DNA from: Pirellula sp.
GTDB taxonomy: Bacteria; Planctomycetota; Planctomycetia; Pirellulales; PNKZ01
Length of the DNA: 64,000 nucleotides
Direction of reading: 5' to 3'
NCBI GenBank assembly: GCA_013822735.1
Contig: PNKZ01000028.1
Span: 1 to 64,000, forward strand
Part shown: positions 56,903-64,000 of the stretch, piece by piece
Layout: each line of letters starts with the position of its first letter
Numbering within the stretch: position 1 is the first letter of the stretch
The notes under the pieces: generated by a model
Database searches by the model: none
Seen by the model: only the letters and a program-made list of their open reading frames with translations
Told to the model about the DNA's origin: nothing
Translations under genes and position numbers: made by a program

Positions 56903-58288
56903 ATGACGTTGTCTGTTTGGCTGATTATTCTCTGCATGGTGGGGCTCAATGCCCTCTTGGCCGCTTACGAAATCGCCCTAGCCAGCGTCTCGCTCGGCCG
57001 TCTGAAAGTGCTTTTCGACGAGCATCGCAAAGGGGCCAAGGCCGCGATGCACATGAAGGAGAACATGGAGGCCAGCCTGGCCGTCGTGCAACTCGGCATC
57101 ACGCTGGTCGGCGCCATCGCCGCGGCCACCGGGGGTGCGGGAGCCGATGATTCCATTGCCCCGCTCATCCGTGAACATCTCGACCTCTCGCCCCCCTGGG
57201 CCCACGCCCTCTCGCTCGCGCTGTTCGTCATTCCGCTCAGCGCCGTAACCATCGTCGGCGGCGAACTGATTCCCAAGGTTTTCGCGCTTAAGAACAAAGA
57301 ATGGGTTTGCCTGCGGTTGTCGCCGGCTATGCACATTATGTCGCTGATGACCTACCCCGCCGTGTGGGTGCTCGAAACCAGTTCGACGACGATCCTCGAC
57401 TGGAGCGAACGCCGTTGGCGGCCGCAACTCGACGGCCACAAGCACGAGGTCGCCGAGTTGCAAGAACTACGGGCCATCGTGGCGCTGGCGCGCACGTCGC
57501 GACTGATCGGACGTCAGGAAGAGCGCATCATTCTCGGCGCGGCACGTTTGTCGTCGCGCAAGATGTCGGAAATCATGATTCCGCTCGCCGACATCGTCAC
57601 GCTCGACCTCGACCATACGATGGCCGAAAGCCTGCTGATTGCGCATACCGACATGCACACGCGATTTCCCGTGTGCGAGCATACCGGCGACCTGCAATCG
57701 ATCTGCGGCTATGTGAACTTCAAAGACATCGTTTCCGAATTGCGACTGAGTCCCGACCTCCCCTCGCTCCGCGGCGTGGTACGGTCGCTGCCGTCGCTCG
57801 ATTCCGAACTCACGCTGTCGGCCGGCATGGAATCGATGATCCGCGAGCATACGCACATCGCGCTGATTCGCGATAAGTCGCAGCAGATCGTCGGCATGGT
57901 GACGCTGGAAGACATCATGGAAGAACTTGTCGGCGATATTCTCGACGAATTCGACCGGGCCCCGACGCACTTTGCCTACAGCGGCACCGGCTGGGTGGCC
58001 GGCGGCGGCGTCTCGTTGGAAAAGCTGGAGCAAGCCTCCGGCATCACGCTCGACCGCGCGTCGCTCCCGCCGGAATGCCGCAACATCGACAACCTGATTC
58101 ACCACTTGCTCAATCGCCCCGTACGGGGCGGCGACATCGTGCGCTACAACGGTCTGCGCTACCTCGTCCGCAAAGTGCGCCGCCAGCACGTGCTGGAAGT
58201 GCAAATCACGCGCGAAGATCCGGCCCGTTCGCACGACAGCACGACCACGACGCCGACGCTTGCGAACCGGACGGAAGCAGGCAGCTAA
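56903..58288 (+). CDS. CNNM/CorC-HlyC family membrane transporter
   Basis: The 461-residue protein has an N-terminal DUF21/CNNM membrane domain with several helices (WLIILCMVGLNALLAAYEIA, LAVVQLGITLVGAIAAATGG, LALFVIPLSAVTIVGGELIP), then two CBS motifs (EIMIPLADIVTLDL; HIALIRDKSQQIVGMVTLED), then a CorC_HlyC domain (GTGWVAGGGVSLEKLEQ). The family handles magnesium or cobalt efflux or is called hemolysin C-like. Ion is unknown. The track start at 56111 is mainly antisense to the tlpA gene; the ATG at 56903 begins the first helix. Confidence 0.9.
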   Translation: MTLSVWLIILCMVGLNALLAAYEIALASVSLGRLKVLFDEHRKGAKAAMHMKENMEASLAVVQLGITLVGAIAAATGGAGADDSIAPLIREHLDLSPPWAHALSLALFVIPLSAVTIVGGELIPKVFALKNKEWVCLRLSPAMHIMSLMTYPAVWVLETSSTTILDWSERRWRPQLDGHKHEVAELQELRAIVALARTSRLIGRQEERIILGAARLSSRKMSEIMIPLADIVTLDLDHTMAESLLIAHTDMHTRFPVCEHTGDLQSICGYVNFKDIVSELRLSPDLPSLRGVVRSLPSLDSELTLSAGMESMIREHTHIALIRDKSQQIVGMVTLEDIMEELVGDILDEFDRAPTHFAYSGTGWVAGGGVSLEKLEQASGITLDRASLPPECRNIDNLIHHLLNRPVRGGDIVRYNGLRYLVRKVRRQHVLEVQITREDPARSHDSTTTTPTLANRTEAGS

Positions 58289-58313
58289 GGCACTTTTCAT
58301 CTGCTCGTAGCTT

Positions 58314-58387
58314 CGGGTGGCTAGGGCAGAACAAAGTGATGCCCCAGTTCACTGGGGATTTGCCTGCGGCTCAGCCCCAGCCACCCG
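58314..58387. repeat. CGGGTGGCT inverted repeat
   Basis: CGGGTGGCT at 58314-58322 and AGCCACCCG at 58379-58387 are exact reverse complements. Inside is a second stem around CCCCAGTTCACTGGGG. It lies between the CNNM gene and the second CYTH gene. Confidence 0.65.
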
Positions 58388-58420
58388 AGACAACGTCCTC
58401 GCAAACGCTTTAGGTCTGCC

Positions 58421-58978
58421 ATGAAGCTCGAAGTAGAACAAAAGTACCGCGTGGAAGATCCGGCCGTGCTCCGCGCTCGGCTTGAACAGTTGGGCGCGCA
58501 ATTCGCGCCGGCCGTGCGGCAAGTCGACGCCTACTTCAATCATCCGGCGCGCGACTTCGCTCTGACCGATGAAGCGTTTCGCATTCGCAGCATCGGCGAC
58601 GAGAACCTGCTGACATACAAAGGGCCGAAACTCGACCGTACGGTGAAGACCCGTTGCGAACTCGAGCAACCGATCGTCGGCGGAGCGGCCGCGGCGGAGC
58701 AGTTCACCGAGTTGTTGCTGGCGCTTAGCTTTCGACCGACGGCCAAGGTGACCAAGTCGCGCGAGTCGGCGAGTATTAATTGGCGCGGGGTGGAAACCGA
58801 AATCGCTTGGGACGAAGTCGAGGGGCTCGGGACGTTTCTCGAATTGGAACTCGTCGTCGAGCGCGAAGCGATGGACGCTGCGAAGTCGCAGATCCTGGCC
58901 CTGGAAAAAGAGCTCGGCCTGACGACCATCGAACGCCGCAGCTACTTGGAAATGGTGCTGGCGGCGACTTCAACATAG
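58421..58978 (+). CDS. CYTH-domain protein (class IV adenylate cyclase-like, CyaB)
   Basis: The 185-residue protein begins MKLEVEQKYRVED, an intact ExExK-type motif, and continues with VDAYFNHPARDFAL, EAFRIRSIGDENLLTYKGPK and ETEIAWDEVEGLGTFLELEL, covering the triphosphate tunnel residues. It is the better conserved of the two CYTH genes here and is close to CyaB/ThTPase proteins. The product could be a cyclase or a triphosphatase; activity is not decided. It follows the CNNM gene by about 130 bp. Confidence 0.85.
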   Translation: MKLEVEQKYRVEDPAVLRARLEQLGAQFAPAVRQVDAYFNHPARDFALTDEAFRIRSIGDENLLTYKGPKLDRTVKTRCELEQPIVGGAAAAEQFTELLLALSFRPTAKVTKSRESASINWRGVETEIAWDEVEGLGTFLELELVVEREAMDAAKSQILALEKELGLTTIERRSYLEMVLAATST

Positions 58979-59064
58979 GTGCTTGATTCTTCGTGTGGGC
59001 ACGACCTCTTGAACGGAAAAATCGCCGCCCTTGGTCCGTCGATTGACGGACGTGTCGTTTTTAT

Positions 59065-59092
59065 TTGACAGCTTACGCTTCCGACCTAGAGT
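59065..59092 (+). promoter_or_regulatory. Probable promoter of the secreted protein and TadG-like operon
   Basis: TTGACA at 59065-59070, a 16-bp spacer and TAGAGT at 59087-59092. The leader is about 145 bases. The -35 is perfect, the -10 moderate. Confidence 0.45.
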
Positions 59093-59244
59093 TGCGTTGG
59101 AGTTCATGCTCCGGCTCTTCTTTCCAAACGGACGGAAAGCGACAGCCCCTCGAATCCACCACACGGTTCGTCGCGGCCCCACATCGAAGACTTCGTGCTT
59201 CGTGATCACTACGAGCAAGCGTATCGCTTGCAAGTGAGGGGGCT

Positions 59245-59919
59245 ATGTTCTATTGCTTCGCCCGAGTTCTTCCGCGCAGCCGGCGAATTGCTTCGACTCT
59301 TGGGTGCTGTTTTCTTGCCTCTGCGTTCTCCGCAGCGGCCCTTCTAGCCGCTGAGGGAGATTCCGCTCCCGGCATCGTGCGCATCGAAGAGGATTGGGAA
59401 TTGCAAGTCGCGATTCCCGATCCCGACAGCGACGCCCCGCAGATCAGCGTCGTGTTCGCACCGACGGCCAACGTCGATTGGGCCTACGCCGAGTTCGACG
59501 TCAATCACCATAGCCAGCCCGGGTTCATTCCCGGCGGCCTGCAGCTGCAGGTCTGGAGCGGCGGCGTACCGATCATCGCGAACAACGATCCGGACGGCGG
59601 GATTATTTCGCAACCGGAAGAACGGGTTCGCTGGACGCAAAGCATGTCGCTTAAAGACGGCGTGCTGACGTTTGCCGTCGAGCGCGGCACGTCGACGACG
59701 TGGGGCTCGTTCGGCGGCGACGGAAAGCTCACCATTCGCACTGCCGCGCCGCTTACCGACCTCAACGGCTACGACACGGCCGTATCGTTACGCAATTCCG
59801 GCGTCGGTTATGCCGCCAATCGCGTGAAAGTTCTCAAGATTGTCGCCGTGCGGCGCTACACTGCCGACGGTCGAGTTCTTACTACCGACGAAGATCAGAT
59901 CTGTTTTGAACATGACTAA
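59245..59919 (+). CDS. Secreted hypothetical protein
   Basis: I do not recognise the family. The 224-residue protein has an N-terminal export signal (RRIASTLGCCFLASAFSAAA, then LLAAEG as a likely cleavage area), then a beta-rich acidic domain (RIEEDWELQVAIPDPDSDAP, NVDWAYAEFDVNHHSQPG, WTQSMSLKDGVLTFAV). It contains no transmembrane segment after the signal. GAGGGGG precedes the ATG closely. Its gene is 60 bp upstream of the TadG-like gene on the same strand, so they probably form an operon and the protein may be part of an envelope or pilus-like system. Confidence 0.65.
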   Translation: MFYCFARVLPRSRRIASTLGCCFLASAFSAAALLAAEGDSAPGIVRIEEDWELQVAIPDPDSDAPQISVVFAPTANVDWAYAEFDVNHHSQPGFIPGGLQLQVWSGGVPIIANNDPDGGIISQPEERVRWTQSMSLKDGVLTFAVERGTSTTWGSFGGDGKLTIRTAAPLTDLNGYDTAVSLRNSGVGYAANRVKVLKIVAVRRYTADGRVLTTDEDQICFEHD

Positions 59920-59979
59920 TGCTCCGTTTCGTTTGTCGGAGGGGCCGGCTTGCCCGGAATATCTCAAAAGGGGCCTGAC

Positions 59980-61134
59980 ATGGATCGCCGAAGTACCGTA
60001 TCGCGTCGCGGAGTCGTACTCTTTCTGACGCTGTTCCTCATGGTGTTCCTCCTGGGGATTGTCGCCTTCGCCGTCGATCTCGGCTTCTACGTCAATACGA
60101 AGACGGAAATGCAACGTGCGGCCGATGCGGCTGCGATTGCCGCGGCATGGGACCTGATCGAGCAGACGCCGCCGGGAGGTTCGCGCTCTCTCAGCAATGA
60201 AATCAGCATCGCTCGTGATCGGGCGGTCGAGTTCGTGAGCTCCAATGCCGTCTCGGGGGGCGCGGCAATCAACGGCAACCTCTCGAATACGCCTTCCGGC
60301 GACGTGGTCATCGGCTACTTAGCAAACGATTCACAAACGTCGGCCGCGATGGAATACGGCAATCAGAATCAGTTCAATGCCGTGCAGGTGACCGTGCAGA
60401 AGAATACCTCTCGCAACGGCGAAGTGCCGCTCTTCTTTGCCCGTGTTTGGGACCGAGTCGGACTGGCTGCGCAAGGCACCGCCACCGCCGCGCTGGTCAA
60501 CAACTTCGGCGGGTTCGCCGTGCCTTCGGACGGTACAAATCTGCAGATTCTGCCGTTCGCGCTGGATGAAGACACCTGGAACGCGCTGCTCGCCGGCTCG
60601 GGCTCCGACAACTACAAGTGGAACGCAACGACCGGGCGCGTGGAAACTTCCGGCGACGGCGTTCTTGAGGTGAACTTGTATCCTCAAGGTACCGGTTCGC
60701 CAGGGAACCGAGGTACCGTCGACATCGGCAGTTCCAACAACAGCACGGCCGATTTATCGCGGCAGATCGTCCACGGCATCTCCGCGTCGGACATGAACTA
60801 CATCGGCGGTTCGCTGCAGTTCGATAGCCAAGGGACGCTCTCGCTCAACGGCGATACGGGCATCAGCGCGGGCGTAAAAGACGAGCTCGCGTCGATTATC
60901 GGCCAGCGCCGGATCATTCCCATTTTTCAGAGCGTCACCGGACCTGGGAACAACGCACAGTATTCCATCACGAAATTCGTCGGCGTTCGAATCATGGCGG
61001 TGCAGCTCACCGGCAAGATGAGCGGAAAGTATCTGATCGTGCAACCCGCCAACATGGTCGCATTAGGCGGTATCCCTAAGTCGGGTACGCAGTCAACGTA
61101 CTCGATCTATTCGCCGGTACGTTTGGTGCACTAA
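59980..61134 (+). CDS. TadG-like pilus assembly protein
   Basis: The 384-residue protein begins with a basic stretch and one transmembrane helix (VVLFLTLFLMVFLLGIVAFA), then VDLGFYVNTKTEMQRAADAAAIAAA, the signature of Tad/TadG-like proteins, which have one helix and a large exported part. The rest is a beta-rich domain of low similarity (RNGEVPLFFARVWDRVGLAA; GTATAALVNNFGG). AAGGGG precedes the ATG at 59980. The track start at 59950 has no better sign. No TadE, CpaF or secretin is in the window. Confidence 0.85.
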   Translation: MDRRSTVSRRGVVLFLTLFLMVFLLGIVAFAVDLGFYVNTKTEMQRAADAAAIAAAWDLIEQTPPGGSRSLSNEISIARDRAVEFVSSNAVSGGAAINGNLSNTPSGDVVIGYLANDSQTSAAMEYGNQNQFNAVQVTVQKNTSRNGEVPLFFARVWDRVGLAAQGTATAALVNNFGGFAVPSDGTNLQILPFALDEDTWNALLAGSGSDNYKWNATTGRVETSGDGVLEVNLYPQGTGSPGNRGTVDIGSSNNSTADLSRQIVHGISASDMNYIGGSLQFDSQGTLSLNGDTGISAGVKDELASIIGQRRIIPIFQSVTGPGNNAQYSITKFVGVRIMAVQLTGKMSGKYLIVQPANMVALGGIPKSGTQSTYSIYSPVRLVH

Positions 61135-61317
61135 AGCTGGCCGGCCTGGAAAAGGGCCGCTCATTGGAATTCGCTCGGCACTTTGTCCCGAGTTCCTCCC
61201 CTCGCAACTTTTGCCGGACGCGGCGCGAGTGGAAACCGTACTTTGCTTGACCAAGAATATCTTGGCCGCGGCCGTCGTGATCGATGCTTGCCTTTCGGCG
61301 TCTCCCCTGGTGACCCG

Positions 61318-62577
61318 TTATCGGCCCGGCGAATCTTTCAAGAGTTCGAGCCGGAGCATGTTCAGGGCTTGCTTCGCGGCGCGCGGCTTCAAGATGGCCG
61401 AGTGACCGGTATACGGCACGGTTTTCACAGTGACGCCGTCGCGCGCGGCGAGAGCCAACGCAATGCGCGGCGGCTCGGTACTCTCGGGAGCATCGACGCT
61501 CACGCCCCCCACGGCCAAGCCGAGATCGGCATGGAAGCGCTCGCGTAAGGCTTGCGCCAACGCCGAAGTCGTGCCGCTCCAAACGGCGTCGTCGTTCATT
61601 ACCGCCGATTCATCGCCGATGGCGTGGCGAGCTGTGGCGGCGCTCGTGATGATGGTCGACCCGAGGAAGTAGCTTGCCGCGTCGGGCACGTCGTTGAGCC
61701 ACCGTGTGAGGAGCCCGACGGTTCCCCATTCGCCGACGGCCAACGTGAGATCGCTTCGCGCGAGCAATCGGACGACGGCATCTTGCAATTCGTCGTCTTC
61801 CTCACCGAATACCAATTCCCCTAGGCATTCGTAAATTGTCGCGGCGGTCGGTTCCATCGCGGCCCGGCATTCGGCGTCGTCGCGACCGCCGGCGGTGATG
61901 CGTAGCGTGATGGTCGCTTCATGCACCGTGATGCCGACGCTCGGCACCCGGCCGCGGCGAATGAGGTCGGGGAGCATTTGTTCTAGGTCGCTTTCGCCGA
62001 CGCCGAAACACTTGATGCGCCGATGCCTGATGACGCGCGGCTCCGGCTGCATCGCCTGCACGGCGGGGCCGACCGTTGCGGCCCACATCTCTTTCATCTC
62101 GGCCGGCACCCCCGGCAGGGCAAACACCCGCGACGGCGTGCGACCGGCCCGCGGCACGTCGAGGTCGATACCCGGCGCGGTCCCCTGAGGATTCGGGATT
62201 ACGCGGCTCCCTTCCGGGAAGTAGGCCTGCACTTTATTACGCTCCGGCATCGGCCGCCCGCGCCGCGCGAAGAGGCTTTCGACGTGGGCTAGCGCGGCTT
62301 CGTCTAACACGAGCGGCTTGCCGACGGTCGCTGCGAGCACGTCGCGCGTCAGGTCGTCGGCCGTGGGCCCCAAACCTCCGGACGAAATGACGACGTCGGC
62401 CCGCTCGACGGCGGCTTGAAACACGCGGGTGTTGGCCTCGAGGTCGTCGGCGACCGTCGTATGGTACGCGGTTTCCACGCCGAGTTCGCCGAGCCGTAGG
62501 CTCAGCCACTGCGAATTCGTGTCGAGCCGTTGGCCGCTGGTGAGTTCGTCGCCGATGGAGATCACTTCCGCCCGCAT
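61318..62577 (-). CDS. cinA: CinA-like protein with altered amidase domain
   Basis: The 419-residue protein has the N-terminal COG1058 ADP-ribose pyrophosphatase/MoCF-like domain (EVISIGDELTSGQRLDTN, SSGGLGPTADDLTRD, ALPGVPAEMKEMW). In the C-terminal region, where CinA/PncC has ESCTGG, this protein has AVGEWGTVGLLTRWLNDVPD, so the NMN amidase signature is missing, although the following pattern (SYFLGSTIITSA) is kept. It may keep only the pyrophosphatase role in nucleotide or NAD recycling. The ATG at 62577 is used. It converges with the TadG-like gene. Confidence 0.88.
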   Translation of the reverse strand: MRAEVISIGDELTSGQRLDTNSQWLSLRLGELGVETAYHTTVADDLEANTRVFQAAVERADVVISSGGLGPTADDLTRDVLAATVGKPLVLDEAALAHVESLFARRGRPMPERNKVQAYFPEGSRVIPNPQGTAPGIDLDVPRAGRTPSRVFALPGVPAEMKEMWAATVGPAVQAMQPEPRVIRHRRIKCFGVGESDLEQMLPDLIRRGRVPSVGITVHEATITLRITAGGRDDAECRAAMEPTAATIYECLGELVFGEEDDELQDAVVRLLARSDLTLAVGEWGTVGLLTRWLNDVPDAASYFLGSTIITSAATARHAIGDESAVMNDDAVWSGTTSALAQALRERFHADLGLAVGGVSVDAPESTEPPRIALALAARDGVTVKTVPYTGHSAILKPRAAKQALNMLRLELLKDSPGR

Positions 62578-62642
62578 TCAGTCCTCGTACGAATTAGAAA
62601 GGAGAAGCGCGTTACACGTCGCCGTGCGAAGGCAAGGTCGCG

Positions 62643-63431
62643 CTATTGCGGGACGTCGAACTCGACGCCGCGCGGCAGGCTATAGAGCCCGCGCACGTTG
62701 ATCCGTTGAATTGCGCTCCAGGCGATGACGGAGAGCGTGGCCGCGCCGTTGGGCTCGGCCAGTGTGAAGACGCCGTGACTCAACCCAGCGGATTCCGGAG
62801 CAAAGCCGTTGGGGACGAGCACGCCGCTATCGAGATGCAATTCCACGGCGCTGCCGAGCGCGCGATATTTCCAAAGTTCGGCGAACAGCGCGCCGATTCC
62901 CTTGGCGCCCCCTTCGTCGCCGCCGTTGAACGAGAAGCCTTGCGGCGCTTCGGCGCTCGCCAGCATCGCCGAGAGTTGCAATTCCGGAGTTGACGGGTCG
63001 GACTCTTCTTCGGAGCTCGGCACCAAGAAACGCTCATGACAAACGGGGCACTCCCCCGGTTGGCCGACGAGCGTCGCAGGGCCGCAAAGGTGGTGCCCCT
63101 CGGGACACATGAAAACCACTTCGTCGCTGCGCGGCTCGCCGGCGCCGTCGGCGTCGAGGCTGCGGATGCCCGTCGTATCCGATTCGACCGGCGCCGCCAC
63201 GGAAGCCTCGGCGACAGGCTCGGCCACGGGCGCTTCGGCGACCATGGCAGGTGCGGCGGCTGCGGCGGCAGGGCCCGTCAGAATGTTCACCTTTGGACCG
63301 GAGCCCGGCCCGCTGCTTTTTTCCGGGATGCGAAACTTCGCACCGCAATGAGGGCATTTGCCGGCCTTCCCCGCCAGCGAGTCGGGGCACGTCAGTTTGT
63401 GACCGTTCGGACAAAGAATCGTGATGGGCAT
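62643..63431 (-). CDS. Zinc-ribbon hypothetical protein
   Basis: The 262-residue protein has two zinc-ribbon units, one at the N-terminus (CPNGHKLTCP, then CPHCGAKFRIP) and one near residue 108 (CPEGHHLCGP, then CPVCHERFLVP), joined by an Ala/Pro/Glu/Val-rich linker. The C-terminal third has no known fold. Such proteins are common in planctomycetes and of unknown role; the ribbons may bind nucleic acid or protein. The ATG at 63431 is used. It is divergent from the next zinc-ribbon gene, about 184 bp away. Confidence 0.75.
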   Translation of the reverse strand: MPITILCPNGHKLTCPDSLAGKAGKCPHCGAKFRIPEKSSGPGSGPKVNILTGPAAAAAAPAMVAEAPVAEPVAEASVAAPVESDTTGIRSLDADGAGEPRSDEVVFMCPEGHHLCGPATLVGQPGECPVCHERFLVPSSEEESDPSTPELQLSAMLASAEAPQGFSFNGGDEGGAKGIGALFAELWKYRALGSAVELHLDSGVLVPNGFAPESAGLSHGVFTLAEPNGAATLSVIAWSAIQRINVRGLYSLPRGVEFDVPQ

Positions 63432-63614
63432 CTTGGCGTGAGCGATCGATGTGAAACGTGTTGGAGGTGCTGCTGTATGCTAACTCGCCGCCGCACGGGC
63501 GACAACGAAAACCCTCGCCGCGCGCCCCGCGCGCGCCGCTTGACTTTCCCCGGGTCGGCATCGACACTTACTGCTCTACTCGCATTGTCGCGCCATCGCC
63601 GTTGAGCCGTCAGC

Positions 63615-64000
63615 ATGCCCATTCCGGTCGTTTGCCCCGGTTGCAAAGCCTCGTTTAACGTCAGCGATAAGTTCGCCGGCAAGCAAGGGCCTTGCCCGAA
63701 GTGCAAGTCGATCATCACCATCCCGAAGCCGGATCCCGCCAAGAAGCCGGTCGAAGAGGTGAAGATCGGCGAGCCCGAGCCGGCCGCCGGCGGTAAGAGC
63801 AAGACCGGCCGCCCGTCGTCGAAGCCGATCCTGCGGACCGACTTGAAACTCTCGCCGGTCGCCATCGGCTCCATCGTCGCAGTGATCGTCACGCTGTTCG
63901 TTGCGGCGTATTTCGCGCGCGGCATGGTCATGTCGCCTTATCCGCTCACCGGCGAGCAACAGCTTTTGCCCGAGCTGAAAGAGCCGTACGACGCCCAAAT
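63615..64000 (+). CDS. Zinc-ribbon membrane protein, 3' end cut by the window
   Basis: This gene is absent from the ORF track because it runs off the window end. It begins MPIPVVCPGCKASFNVSDKF and has CPKCKSIITIP, one zinc ribbon at residues 7-33. An acidic and Pro/Lys-rich stretch follows, then a transmembrane helix (VAIGSIVAVIVTLFVAAYFA) near residues 80-100, then an exported part. It is related in style to the divergent neighbour at 62643-63431. At least 128 codons are seen. The start ATG at 63615 follows GAGCC weakly. The role is unknown. Confidence 0.75.
   Translation, partial: MPIPVVCPGCKASFNVSDKFAGKQGPCPKCKSIITIPKPDPAKKPVEEVKIGEPEPAAGGKSKTGRPSSKPILRTDLKLSPVAIGSIVAVIVTLFVAAYFARGMVMSPYPLTGEQQLLPELKEPYDAQ

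Overview
The window is a piece of bacterial chromosome of roughly 60% GC by eye. The gene content points to a planctomycete of the Pirellulales type, although this is an inference without database support. The pointers are a GAF-fused alpha-glucan phosphorylase, a NagB/PIG-L fusion, several Gfo/Idh/MocA oxidoreductases, short zinc-ribbon proteins, a Flp-like mini-pilin, a large CHASE3/PAS hybrid kinase, and many palindromic repeats between genes. There is no prophage, insertion sequence, CRISPR array or secondary-metabolite cluster. One tRNA gene was found, tRNA-Leu(CAG).

Layout. 1-11.4 kb holds central carbon metabolism: 6-phosphofructokinase, PEP carboxylase, GAF-alpha-glucan phosphorylase and citrate synthase, followed by a CYTH protein and a parvulin-type prolyl isomerase. 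11.4-26 kb holds Mfd, an oxidoreductase, a Rieske protein, a tandem GNAT protein, a hydroxyacid dehydrogenase, a YjfB-like peptide, a Flp-like pilin, a phosphopantetheinyl transferase, an orphan LuxR-type response regulator, a thioredoxin, the glycogen debranching enzyme, CsrA and DprA. 26-32.7 kb begins with a dense repeat cluster, then an M42 aminopeptidase, a ParE-type toxin-antitoxin pair, a DinB-fold protein, NagB-PIG-L and AspS. 32.7-44 kb holds an acyl-CoA dehydrogenase, a NUDIX protein, a cysteine desulfurase with an A-type Fe-S carrier, RtcB, a glycosyltransferase carrying repeat DNA inside its frame, DapA, PdxJ, two small proteins and a degenerate CbiA/CobB-like protein. 44-64 kb holds HtrA, RNase III, ArgJ, an oxidoreductase, the hybrid kinase, tRNA-Leu, HisE-HisG, a TlpA-like thioredoxin, a CNNM/CorC transporter, a second CYTH protein, a TadG-like pair, CinA and two divergent zinc-ribbon genes, the last cut by the window end.

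How the genes relate. Most genes are single units or pairs. The clear partners are HisE-HisG (first steps of histidine synthesis), antitoxin-toxin, cysteine desulfurase with the Fe-S carrier, and the secreted protein with the TadG-like protein. Glycogen degradation is represented twice (phosphorylase and debranching enzyme), 14 kb apart.

The most unusual feature is the repeat landscape. A 195-bp element occurs twice in inverted orientation, 26 kb apart. An 80-bp GC-rich hairpin occurs four times at gene ends. Another palindromic repeat forms tandem 36-nt units inside a glycosyltransferase gene, in frame. Two enzymes look catalytically altered: the CbiA/CobB-like protein has lost both its P-loop and its amidotransferase cysteine motif, and CinA has lost its amidase signature. 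Start codons were refined by eye; the ORF track also counts GTG and TTG starts as M. I saw no convincing wholly new multi-gene system.
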